The notes under the pieces are model-generated. The model was not told the origin of the DNA. It did not search any database and saw only the letters and a list, made by a program, of their open reading frames with translations. Below, in pieces: positions 1 through 5,640 of a stretch of 8,165 nucleotides of DNA. This DNA is from Bacillota bacterium (GTDB lineage Bacteria > Bacillota > Clostridia > Lutisporales > Lutisporaceae): NCBI GenBank assembly GCA_023405875.1, contig JAEXXN010000132.1, positions 1-8,165 on the forward strand, written 5' to 3'. How positions within the stretch are numbered: the first letter of the stretch is position 1; each line of letters opens with the position of its first letter. A program made the position numbers and the translations under genes.

Positions 1-1
1 T

Positions 2-1342
2 GCCAGGGAGGTGCCTCCGAGTGCTACCGAGCCGGGAGAAGCCTTGTACAAGCTTGTAAGGTACGGCGGACTTCCGGCCTCCGAGCTTGCCGACAATGAC
101 AACCTTGAGGATGCGATCCTTGCTATACTTATAGGTGATGCGGTACTCTTCATAGATACCACGGAAAAATGCATCGTAATAGGAGCCAAGGGCTGGCCTA
201 TGAGGGGAGTATCGGAGCCCAACACCGAGTCGCTGATAAGGGGACCCAGGGATGGGTTCACAGAAACCTTCAGGGTAAATACCGCCCTTGTAAGAAGGCG
301 CATAAGAGACCACAAGCTGAAGCTGAAGCAGATGAGGGTGGGCAAGAGGAGCTTCACCGATGTCGGAGTGATGTATATTGAGGATATAGTAAGCCCTGAA
401 CTGGTGGAAGAGGTCAAACGCAGGATAAAGACGATAGATATTGATGCAATAATGGAGAGCGGGTATATTGAACAGCTTATAGAAGATAACTGTCTTTCGC
501 CCTTTCCTCAGATAAATGTTACCGAGAGGCCGGATGAGGTGGCAGCGTCGCTATATGAAGGAAGAGTGGCAATACTGGTGGATAACTCCCCCTTTGCCCT
601 CATAGTGCCTACAACCATGAACAGCCTCTTCCAGTCGCCGGAGGATTACTATGACAGGTGGTATGTTGCGTCCATACTGAGGCTTATAAGATATGCCGCA
701 AGCGTTCTTTCGCTGCTGCTGCCTTCACTGTACATAGCTGTTACCTCCTTTCATCCGGGAATACTTCCGGCTAAGCTGGTAATATCAATAGCGGCTGCGC
801 GCCAGGGTATTCCATTTCCGGCTCTTATTGAAGCCTTCCTTCTGGAGGTCACTTTTGAGCTTCTGAGAGAAGCAGGACTCCGGCTGCCTACACCCATCGG
901 AAGCGCCATAGGTATAGTAGGCGGTATTGTAATAGGTTCTGCAGCAGTGGAAGCAGGAATAGTAAGCCCTATCATGGTAATTATTGTGGCGATAACAGCC
1001 ATATCCTCCTTTTCCATCCCCAATTACAGCCTTTCGGTAGGCTTCAGAATGCTCAGGTTCGCGCTTATGGTTCTTGCCGGCATATTGGGGTTGTACGGGA
1101 TAATGCTGGGAGTGCTGATTATATTGAGCCATCTGGTCAAGCTCAAAAGCTTCGGGACACCTTACATGTCACCCTATGTATCCTTTGTAGGAAGCGACTT
1201 CAAGGATACCATTATAAGGGTGCCGACCTTCATGATGGGGAAAAGGCCTCTTACGCTTGCAAGAAATACAATAAGGATGAAAAACAACAGGCATCTGATA
1301 AATCAAATGGAACAGGAGGGTGATAAGAGTGATAAAGAATAA
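2..1342 (+). CDS. GerA-family spore germination receptor subunit A (GerAA/GerKA type), 5'-truncated by window edge
   Basis: Subunit A of a Ger-type nutrient germinant receptor, which sits in the spore inner membrane and triggers germination with subunits B and C. The frame is open from base 2, so the gene starts outside the window. The GTG at 11 lacks a ribosome-binding site and should not be taken as the start. About 446 codons are visible; relatives are usually about 480-540 aa, so some N-terminal soluble domain is missing. Seen: the family hallmark EPNTESLIRGPRDGFTE (about nt 212-262), the rest of the soluble domain to about nt 660, then hydrophobic segments near nt 684-752, 899-1018 (probably two) and 1043-1135 (probably two). 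The tail holds the family-like D-x-x-I-R-x-P...RP pattern (nt 1205-1255). The gene overlaps the permease gene by 14 nt, indicating translational coupling. The family is clear; which paralogue (gerA, gerK or other) cannot be told from this sequence alone. Confidence 0.95.
   Translation, partial: AREVPPSATEPGEALYKLVRYGGLPASELADNDNLEDAILAILIGDAVLFIDTTEKCIVIGAKGWPMRGVSEPNTESLIRGPRDGFTETFRVNTALVRRRIRDHKLKLKQMRVGKRSFTDVGVMYIEDIVSPELVEEVKRRIKTIDIDAIMESGYIEQLIEDNCLSPFPQINVTERPDEVAASLYEGRVAILVDNSPFALIVPTTMNSLFQSPEDYYDRWYVASILRLIRYAASVLSLLLPSLYIAVTSFHPGILPAKLVISIAAARQGIPFPALIEAFLLEVTFELLREAGLRLPTPIGSAIGIVGGIVIGSAAVEAGIVSPIMVIIVAITAISSFSIPNYSLSVGFRMLRFALMVLAGILGLYGIMLGVLIILSHLVKLKSFGTPYMSPYVSFVGSDFKDTIIRVPTFMMGKRPLTLARNTIRMKNNRHLINQMEQEGDKSDKE
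1314..1319 (+). promoter_or_regulatory. Ribosome-binding site that sets the permease start at GTG 1329
   Basis: AGGAGG lies inside the end of the upstream coding sequence. It abuts an in-frame GTG at 1320, which is too close to be used, and is 9 nt from the GTG at 1329, a normal distance. This favours 1329 over 1320. Confidence 0.8.
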
Positions 1343-2423
1343 TGATATTGTATCACCCTACCAGATTGCCATGATTATAATAATGTCAGTGTTATCTGTA
1401 GGCGTATTTTCAATAGCGGGGGATGCTGCGGAGGCGGCAGGCAGCGACGGCTGGCTGATGGTGGCGGCTGCAGGCCTGATCAATGTAGTTGCGCTGTTTT
1501 TCATAATCAGGTTGAATTCCAGGTTCCCGGGAAAAACCTTTGCAGAGTATAGTCAGATTATACTTGGGGGAATTGGGGGAAAGGTATTGACAGGTATTTT
1601 TGCCGTTTACCAGCTGCTTGTCATAGCCTACGTCACCAGGGCATTTACAGAGGTAGTGAAAATGTTCCTGCTTTTCAGGACGCCTACTGAGGTTATAATG
1701 CTGAGCCTTATCCTGGTATGCACCTATATAGTAAGAGGCGGTGCCGAGTGTATCGGCAGGATAAATGAGCTGGTATTCCCGATCATTATCCTTCCGTTCT
1801 TTTTAGTGATGTTGTTCGGATTGCCTGTTATGGATTTCAGCAATCTGCTTCCGGTATTCCAGATGACTCCTGATAAAATGGCGACTGCCGTTCCGGCCAT
1901 GCTATTCAGCTACGGAGGCATAGAGCTGGCACTGTTCTACATTGGCTTTATGAAGGACCCGCGGAAGGCGTATAAGCCTGGAATGTATGCAGTGCTTTTC
2001 ATAACCTTTTTTATGACCATGATAACGGCATTTTGCATAGCTGCCTTCGGACCGGAGGCGACAAAACAGTTTCTGTGGCCGCTGGTTTCCTATATAAGGG
2101 CGATAAACCTTCCAGGACTGTTTATAGAGCGTCTTGACGGGGTGATGCTGACTCTCTGGATGCTGACAGTTTTTACTACGATCGTGTCGGCATATTTTGT
2201 CGTAGGCTATTCCATTTCAAAGATAGCGGGTACAAAGGAACAGAAGCAGTATATACTGCCCCTTTCAATAGTAATATATTATCTGGCATTGCAGCCGGAT
2301 AGCCTGGCAGCGCTTTACTCCTGGGGAAGCAGGATCTTTCCCTATGCCATTACAGCCTTCCTGTATGTAGTACCGATTATGCTGCTGGTTGTAGCCAGGC
2401 TCAGAAAGCTGGGGGTGAGATAG
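1329..2423 (+). CDS. GerB-family endospore germination permease (receptor subunit B)
   Basis: Integral membrane B subunit of the germinant receptor, in the APC transporter superfamily; in studied systems it contributes to germinant recognition. With the GTG start at 1329 it is 364 aa, the usual family length. The N-terminus has the typical IVSPYQ (residues 7-12) before the first membrane helix. About ten hydrophobic segments follow, roughly at residues 11-31, 42-62, 85-103, 121-136, 147-168, 186-206, 218-240, 271-295, 308-323 and 338-357. Family-typical stretches are RGGAECIGRINELVFP (136-151) and FIERLDGVMLTLWMLTVFTT (265-284). It overlaps the A subunit by 14 nt and its TAG stop directly abuts the ATG of the C subunit, so the three are surely one transcript. 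A start at 1320 would add three residues but places the codon against the ribosome-binding site. Assignment is confident; the ligand cannot be inferred. Confidence 0.95.
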   Translation: MIKNNDIVSPYQIAMIIIMSVLSVGVFSIAGDAAEAAGSDGWLMVAAAGLINVVALFFIIRLNSRFPGKTFAEYSQIILGGIGGKVLTGIFAVYQLLVIAYVTRAFTEVVKMFLLFRTPTEVIMLSLILVCTYIVRGGAECIGRINELVFPIIILPFFLVMLFGLPVMDFSNLLPVFQMTPDKMATAVPAMLFSYGGIELALFYIGFMKDPRKAYKPGMYAVLFITFFMTMITAFCIAAFGPEATKQFLWPLVSYIRAINLPGLFIERLDGVMLTLWMLTVFTTIVSAYFVVGYSISKIAGTKEQKQYILPLSIVIYYLALQPDSLAALYSWGSRIFPYAITAFLYVVPIMLLVVARLRKLGVR

Positions 2424-3566
2424 ATGAGAATAAACAGGCGTATAAAGGCAGCCTTGCTGCTCATACTTGCAGTATTCCTGCTTGCAGGCTGCTGGGACCA
2501 GGTGGAGATAGAAGACCGGCTTTTTGTGCTGGCTATAGGTATAGACAAAACTGAGGAAAAGGAGAAAAATGCGCCTGGGGACAGGTACACCCTCAGCTTT
2601 GTAGCGCCGGTGGTGGATAAGGTCAAGGAAGGAGAGGGCCCGGCCTTCAACACCTACAAGACCATGAACAACACTGTGATAACCTCTCTCTCTCAGCTTA
2701 TGGAAAGATTCTCACAGAAGCAGTTCTACGGACATACAAGAGGCATATTTTTCGGTGAGGATATAATGAAGGATGAAGAGCTGCTGAAAGGAGTTGTGGA
2801 CGGAGTCGCCAGGTACCCTGAGCTGCAGAACAGCATGAATGCATACATAGTTCCCGGGAAGGCCGAGGGGGTATTCAAGGTCGAACCCCTTTACGACAGG
2901 CTCCTTATGCCGTATATTGCCGGAATAACGGAAAATAGTGTTTATAATACAAAAATTATGAAGCTCACCCTGGCGGATATGCTGATAGCGCTTAACAGTC
3001 AGAATGGCAGCCTGGTGATCCCCAAAATCATCCCTGAAAAGAGCGAGGTAAAAATGAGCGGAGCCGGGGTGCTGAAGAATTACAAGCTGGTCGGTTATCT
3101 GGGAGATCAGGAGGTTTCGGTGTACAACTGGCTGACGGATGAGGCCAAGGGAGGCACCATATCGGTTGAGCATAACGGTATACCGGTTGCCTTCAGGCAT
3201 TTTACCTTCAGGAGGGACATAAAGCTTTCCCGGATCGAAGGCGGGAAAATATATCTCGACTACAGGATGGAGACCGAAGGCAGCATAGAAGAGTTTATGA
3301 TGGGAAAGAGGCTGCTTGATGATACCGTTCTCAAGGAAATAGAAAAGGAAATTGAGAAGAGGATAGAAGGGGAAAGCACCAAGCTTGTGAAAAAGTTCCA
3401 GGAGGAATACCGCATAGACCTGATCAAAGCAAAGGACTACCTGAGCAAATACCAGCCGAAGCTTTTCAAAACCATGGAAAAGGATTACGATAAGTATTTT
3501 ACAGACAGCATAGTGATAAATGTAACCGCCGATGTACACATAAGGCGAGTAGGTTTAATAAAGTAG
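2424..3566 (+). CDS. Ger(x)C-family spore germination lipoprotein (receptor subunit C)
   Basis: Lipid-anchored C subunit of the germinant receptor, placed on the outer face of the spore inner membrane. The 380-aa length fits the family. The N-terminus is a lipoprotein signal: basic MRINRRIK, a hydrophobic run, and the lipobox LAGC with the modified cysteine at residue 23. The family signature GCWDQVEIEDRLFVLAIGID follows at once (22-41). An N-terminal domain runs to about residue 200 and the GerC C-terminal domain from about 215 to the end, with a charged helical stretch near 285-345. The ATG directly follows the permease stop; GGGGGTGA at 2411-2418 can serve as its ribosome-binding site. It is the last gene of the operon. 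In the B. subtilis gerA and gerB operons the order is A-B-C, as here, whereas gerK is A-C-B; gene order alone does not identify the paralogue. Confidence 0.95.
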   Translation: MRINRRIKAALLLILAVFLLAGCWDQVEIEDRLFVLAIGIDKTEEKEKNAPGDRYTLSFVAPVVDKVKEGEGPAFNTYKTMNNTVITSLSQLMERFSQKQFYGHTRGIFFGEDIMKDEELLKGVVDGVARYPELQNSMNAYIVPGKAEGVFKVEPLYDRLLMPYIAGITENSVYNTKIMKLTLADMLIALNSQNGSLVIPKIIPEKSEVKMSGAGVLKNYKLVGYLGDQEVSVYNWLTDEAKGGTISVEHNGIPVAFRHFTFRRDIKLSRIEGGKIYLDYRMETEGSIEEFMMGKRLLDDTVLKEIEKEIEKRIEGESTKLVKKFQEEYRIDLIKAKDYLSKYQPKLFKTMEKDYDKYFTDSIVINVTADVHIRRVGLIK

Positions 3567-3571
3567 GGGAC

Positions 3572-3597
3572 TGTCGCACGATAAGAAGGATGCGACA
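3572..3597. repeat. Short inverted repeat (7-bp stem) just after the gerC-type stop codon
   Basis: TGTCGCA (3572-3578) and its perfect complement TGCGACA (3591-3597) enclose a 12-nt loop, 5 nt after the TAG stop. No T-run follows, so it is a poor intrinsic terminator. The left arm is preceded by GGGGAC, which has no match beyond the right arm. It could stabilise the 3' end of the mRNA or be the remnant of a longer repeat. Confidence 0.5.
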
Positions 3598-3630
3598 TAT
3601 CCGGAGTCTGTATAGGCTTTAGAGTGCAGA

Positions 3631-3783
3631 TGAAATATTATACCGCAGCGAAGCTCCGAAACCAGAACTACTAAGCTCATTCCGGGCAGCAGCAAAACTC
3701 GCTGCGCTCAAACAGTTGCTGCTATTCCTCCATTTCACTAAGAAGTTCTATGGTTTCTCCGCAAGCTGCCGTATAACATTTCA
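3631..3783. repeat. Long imperfect palindrome, probably a dispersed non-coding repeat element
   Basis: The arms match in several blocks over about 65 nt each. TGAAATATTATAC (3631-3643) pairs with 3771-3783 (12 of 13), GCAGC (3645-3649) with 3765-3769, GAAACC (3658-3663) with 3752-3757, AGAACT (3664-3669) with 3744-3749, and GCAGCAA (3689-3695) with 3716-3722. A 20-nt central loop remains (3696-3715). Weaker similarity may extend the arms outward to about 3614 and 3800. There is no ORF inside and no transposase nearby. Such a structure fits a MITE-like or other multicopy intergenic element, but copy number cannot be judged from one window. Confidence 0.7.
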
Positions 3784-3849
3784 CAACATTCCAAAACCTG
3801 CTATCCTTAGCTTGTAACCTCCAAATCCGCCTACAGGAATGGAACATAC

Positions 3850-3874
3850 GTAGGGAACGGTTCTAAACCGTTCC
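3850..3874 (+). repeat. REP-like element copy 1: GTAG followed by a perfect 9-bp hairpin
   Basis: GTAG (3850-3853) directly precedes GGAACGGTT (3854-3862), the loop CTA, and the exact complement AACCGTTCC (3866-3874). The stem is followed by GCTTTTCT, so it might also end transcripts weakly, for example from the germination operon. A GTAG tetranucleotide at the foot of a hairpin is the layout of REP elements mobilised by REP-associated tyrosine transposases. A second copy lies at 4007-4031. Confidence 0.65.
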
Positions 3875-3970
3875 GCTTTTCTATGCCGCATCCTCCCACA
3901 ATTATGCAACATTCCCTGTGAAAATGGAACACGTTACATACCTGTCCCAAAATATACTGCCCTATGATTT

Positions 3971-4000
3971 GTATAAATCCTTCAGAACCTGGCAATAAAT
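3971..4000 (+). promoter_or_regulatory. Candidate sigma-F-type promoter of spoIIR
   Basis: GTATA (3971-3975) fits the forespore sigma-F -35 element. After a 15-nt spacer, GGCAATAAAT (3991-4000) resembles the -10 element, whose GG and central A-rich part are typical; the ninth base departs from consensus. Transcription would start near 4006, about 46 nt before the spoIIR ATG. In B. subtilis spoIIR is transcribed by sigma-F, which supports the reading. The match is by eye only. Confidence 0.6.
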
Positions 4001-4006
4001 AAACAT

Positions 4007-4031
4007 GTAGGGAACAGTTCCAAGCCGTTCC
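4007..4031 (+). repeat. REP-like element copy 2, in the predicted spoIIR leader
   Basis: GTAG (4007-4010) precedes GGAACAGTT (4011-4019), loop CCA, and AGCCGTTCC (4023-4031). The same 9-bp layout as copy 1 is kept with one A-C mismatch and one G-T wobble. Both copies share GTAGGGAAC and CCGTTCCG in the same orientation, 157 bp apart. This copy ends 5 nt before the spoIIR ribosome-binding site and would lie at the very 5' end of a transcript from the promoter at 3971-4000. Confidence 0.65.
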
Positions 4032-4052
4032 GAACCGGAGGAGGATAATTAT

Positions 4053-4730
4053 ATGAAAAACAGGCTGTCAAAATACAGAATACCAGCAATTATGACCATA
4101 GCATTCTTTTTTTTCTTCGGGATACTTATGAATGTTTATATAAGTACAGACAAAGAGCTGTCGGATGTGGCCGATAAGATAATCAGGCTGCATGTGGTAG
4201 CCAACAGTGACTCCCCCTCTGACCAGCAGCTTAAGCTTCAGGTCAGGGACAGGGTGATAAAGAAAATGAGCGGACGCTTTGAGGGGCTTCAGGATGTTTC
4301 TGAGGTGAAGAAGGTTATAGCCGCCAGCCTTGGAGAAATAGAAGGTATTGTGAGGGAAACCATAGAAGATAACGGAAAGCTGTATGATGCAAAAGCAGCT
4401 CTTGTAAAAACGGATTTTCCCACCAAGGCTTATGGAAATCTTACACTTCCTGCAGGAACATACCAGGCACTGAATATAGTTATCGGTGAAGGCAAAGGCA
4501 AAAATTGGTGGTGCGTCATGTTTCCGCCCCTGTGCTTCATAGATGTGGCCCATGGTGTAGTACCTGAAGAAACCATGAAGAAGCTTGAAACATCATTGAC
4601 GGATAAGGAATACAGGCTGTTGGTTTCTACAAAGGAGCCAGGTGATATGCCTGTAAAGCTGAGATTTAAAATACTTGAACTGGCAAAAACTATGAACCTC
4701 AGGCTCGCAAAAATAAGCGAAAGGTTCTAA
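4053..4730 (+). CDS. spoIIR: Stage II sporulation protein R
   Basis: SpoIIR is the forespore-made, exported signal that activates the membrane protease SpoIIGA, which cleaves pro-sigma-E in the mother cell. The 225-aa length matches the B. subtilis protein closely. Residues 11-30 form a hydrophobic signal or anchor segment rich in Phe. Family blocks follow: IIRLHVVANSDSPSDQQLKL (43-62), FPTKAYGNLTLPAGTYQALN (122-141), and NWWCVMFPPLCFID (151-164). The ATG at 4053 has GGAGGAGG 8 nt upstream. It is preceded by a sigma-F-like promoter, agreeing with its known timing, and followed within 20 nt by a strong terminator-like hairpin, so it is probably transcribed alone. No odd residues were noticed. 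The identification is secure. Confidence 0.96.
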   Translation: MKNRLSKYRIPAIMTIAFFFFFGILMNVYISTDKELSDVADKIIRLHVVANSDSPSDQQLKLQVRDRVIKKMSGRFEGLQDVSEVKKVIAASLGEIEGIVRETIEDNGKLYDAKAALVKTDFPTKAYGNLTLPAGTYQALNIVIGEGKGKNWWCVMFPPLCFIDVAHGVVPEETMKKLETSLTDKEYRLLVSTKEPGDMPVKLRFKILELAKTMNLRLAKISERF

Positions 4731-4748
4731 CAAAAATATTTAATGAAT

Positions 4749-4792
4749 AAAACACCTTCTGTTACAAAAAATAAAAACAGGAGGTGTTTTTT
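4749..4792 (+). terminator. Intrinsic terminator after spoIIR, overlapping the sleB translation start region
   Basis: AAAACACCTTCTGTT (4749-4763) pairs with AACAGGAGGTGTTTT (4776-4790) over 15 bp with a single G-T wobble, around a 12-nt A-rich loop. The last T bases of the 3' arm continue into a six-T run (4787-4792). It begins 18 nt after the spoIIR stop. The sleB GTG start is the very next base (4793). Confidence 0.75.
4779..4784 (+). promoter_or_regulatory. sleB ribosome-binding site, buried in the hairpin stem
   Basis: AGGAGG is 8 nt before GTG 4793 and all six bases are paired in the hairpin at 4749-4790. An in-frame GTG at 4784 overlaps this site and cannot be the start, so 4793 is preferred. 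Confidence 0.75.
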
Positions 4793-5506
4793 GTGGCCAG
4801 AAACAGATTCAAGAGGCTGATCCCTTTTATAGTAATAGTATTCCTGTACGCAGCCTTTGGCGGCTGGATATATAACAGCATAATAGGCTCCGATATGGTC
4901 CAGGAGGCCGGAGCTATACTATTGAAATGGGGCTCCAGAGGCGAAGAGGTGAAGACAGTCCAGACAAAGCTGAAAAATTGGGGCTTTTACAAAGGGAATG
5001 TGGATGGGATATATGGCTGGAGGACGGCAAATGCAGTAAAAGCCTTCCAGAGGAAGCACGGGCTTAAGGCAGACGGAGTAGTGGGAAATGCAACTGCAAA
5101 GGCTCTGGGAATGCCGACAGGTACGACAACAGCTGCCAGGAAAAGTACATCAAGGAGCAATGAAAGCTATACCCTGGCTCAATGCATTCACGGTGAAGCC
5201 AGAGGCGAATCATACATCGGGCAGGTTGCTGTGGGTGCGGTTATACTTAACCGGGTAGATGATTCCAGATTTCCGAAAACAATCGCAGGGGTCATATTCC
5301 AGCCCGGTGCCTTTACAGCGGTAGCTGACGGTCAGATGTTCATGGAGCCTGGCGCCACAGCGCTTAAAGCCGCAAATGATGCATTAAACGGTTGGGACCC
5401 GTCAGGGGGAGCGCTGTATTATTATAACCCTGCGAAAACGACCAATAAATGGATTTGGTCAAGGCCTATAATAAAGGTGATAGGCAAGCACTATTTCTGT
5501 AAATAA
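4793..5506 (+). CDS. sleB: Spore cortex-lytic enzyme SleB
   Basis: SleB is a lytic transglycosylase that degrades muramic-delta-lactam-containing cortex peptidoglycan during germination; it is made in the forespore and held inactive in the dormant spore. From GTG 4793 it is 237 aa. Residues 9-31 are a hydrophobic signal or anchor. A peptidoglycan-binding domain (type 1) spans about 45-107, with GSRGEEVKTVQTKLKNWGFY and DGIYGWRTANAVKAFQRKHG. A Thr/Ser/Arg-rich linker (109-125) leads to the SleB/CwlJ-type catalytic domain (126-237). That domain carries HGEARGE (133-139), whose first Glu (E135) is the likely catalytic acid, then AVGAVILNRV (146-155), FPKTIAGVIFQPGAFTAV and ALYYYNPAKT. It precedes its partner ypeB, as in Bacillus. 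No sigma-G promoter was found between spoIIR and this gene, and its ribosome-binding site is enclosed in a hairpin. Confidence 0.95.
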   Translation: MARNRFKRLIPFIVIVFLYAAFGGWIYNSIIGSDMVQEAGAILLKWGSRGEEVKTVQTKLKNWGFYKGNVDGIYGWRTANAVKAFQRKHGLKADGVVGNATAKALGMPTGTTTAARKSTSRSNESYTLAQCIHGEARGESYIGQVAVGAVILNRVDDSRFPKTIAGVIFQPGAFTAVADGQMFMEPGATALKAANDALNGWDPSGGALYYYNPAKTTNKWIWSRPIIKVIGKHYFCK

Positions 5507-5532
5507 GCCGAGGAAGCCGGACTCTGAGGTCA

Positions 5533-5614
5533 GGCACGAGGCGCGGGGCGCGAGGCAATAGGATTTCAAGAGGCTTCGAAGCATTGGCCTGGTCCATTGC
5601 CCATAGCCTATAGC
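5533..5614. repeat. Two inverted arrays of degenerate heptamers around a palindrome, in the sleB-ypeB gap
   Basis: The left array (5533-5560) is four adjacent 7-mers of the form GGCRCGR, the last degraded to GGCAATA. The right array (5594-5614) is three 7-mers CCATTGC, CCATAGC and CTATAGC, which on the other strand read GGCTATA, GGCTATG and GGCAATG. Midway lies the perfect palindrome GCTTCGAAGC (5573-5582), almost equidistant from both arrays (12 and 11 nt). GGCAAT-GGA (5554-5563, one bulged A) can pair with TCCATTGCC (5593-5601). The left array is much richer in G and C than its surroundings. No T-run follows, so it is not an ordinary terminator. Confidence 0.6.
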
Positions 5615-5640
5615 CCCCAAAACATTTAGGAGGGTTGGAT

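Larger units (their letters stand above)
3567..4052. other. Gene-free spacer of 486 bp, rich in inverted repeats
   Basis: No convincing open reading frame is present on either strand. From left to right it holds a short hairpin just after the gerC-type gene, a long imperfect palindrome, a GTAG-led perfect hairpin followed by a short T-rich run, an unremarkable stretch (about 3880-3970), a sigma-F-like promoter, a second GTAG-led hairpin and the spoIIR ribosome-binding site GGAGGAGG (4037-4044). A 9-nt direct repeat AATGGAACA occurs at 3838-3846 and 3923-3931. No canonical terminator for the germination operon was recognised; the first GTAG hairpin is the nearest to one. Confidence 0.8.

Noticed and set aside
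11..13. GTG as the start of the receptor A subunit
   Set aside because: The frame is open to the window edge, there is no ribosome-binding site, and the N-terminal domain would be incomplete.
2712..3539. Long open frame (275 codons) on the minus strand opposite the Ger(x)C gene
   Set aside because: It lies wholly inside a well-identified gene, resembles no protein family I know, and has no separate supporting context.
3631..3783. CRISPR array or phage attachment site as an explanation of the spacer repeats
   Set aside because: The repeats are inverted, not direct with regular spacers, and there are no cas, integrase or tRNA genes nearby.
4745..4773. Sigma-G promoter for sleB (GAATA with an A-rich -10 at 4765-4773)
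   Set aside because: The -10 does not fit CATNNTA and the transcript would begin at about the ribosome-binding site.
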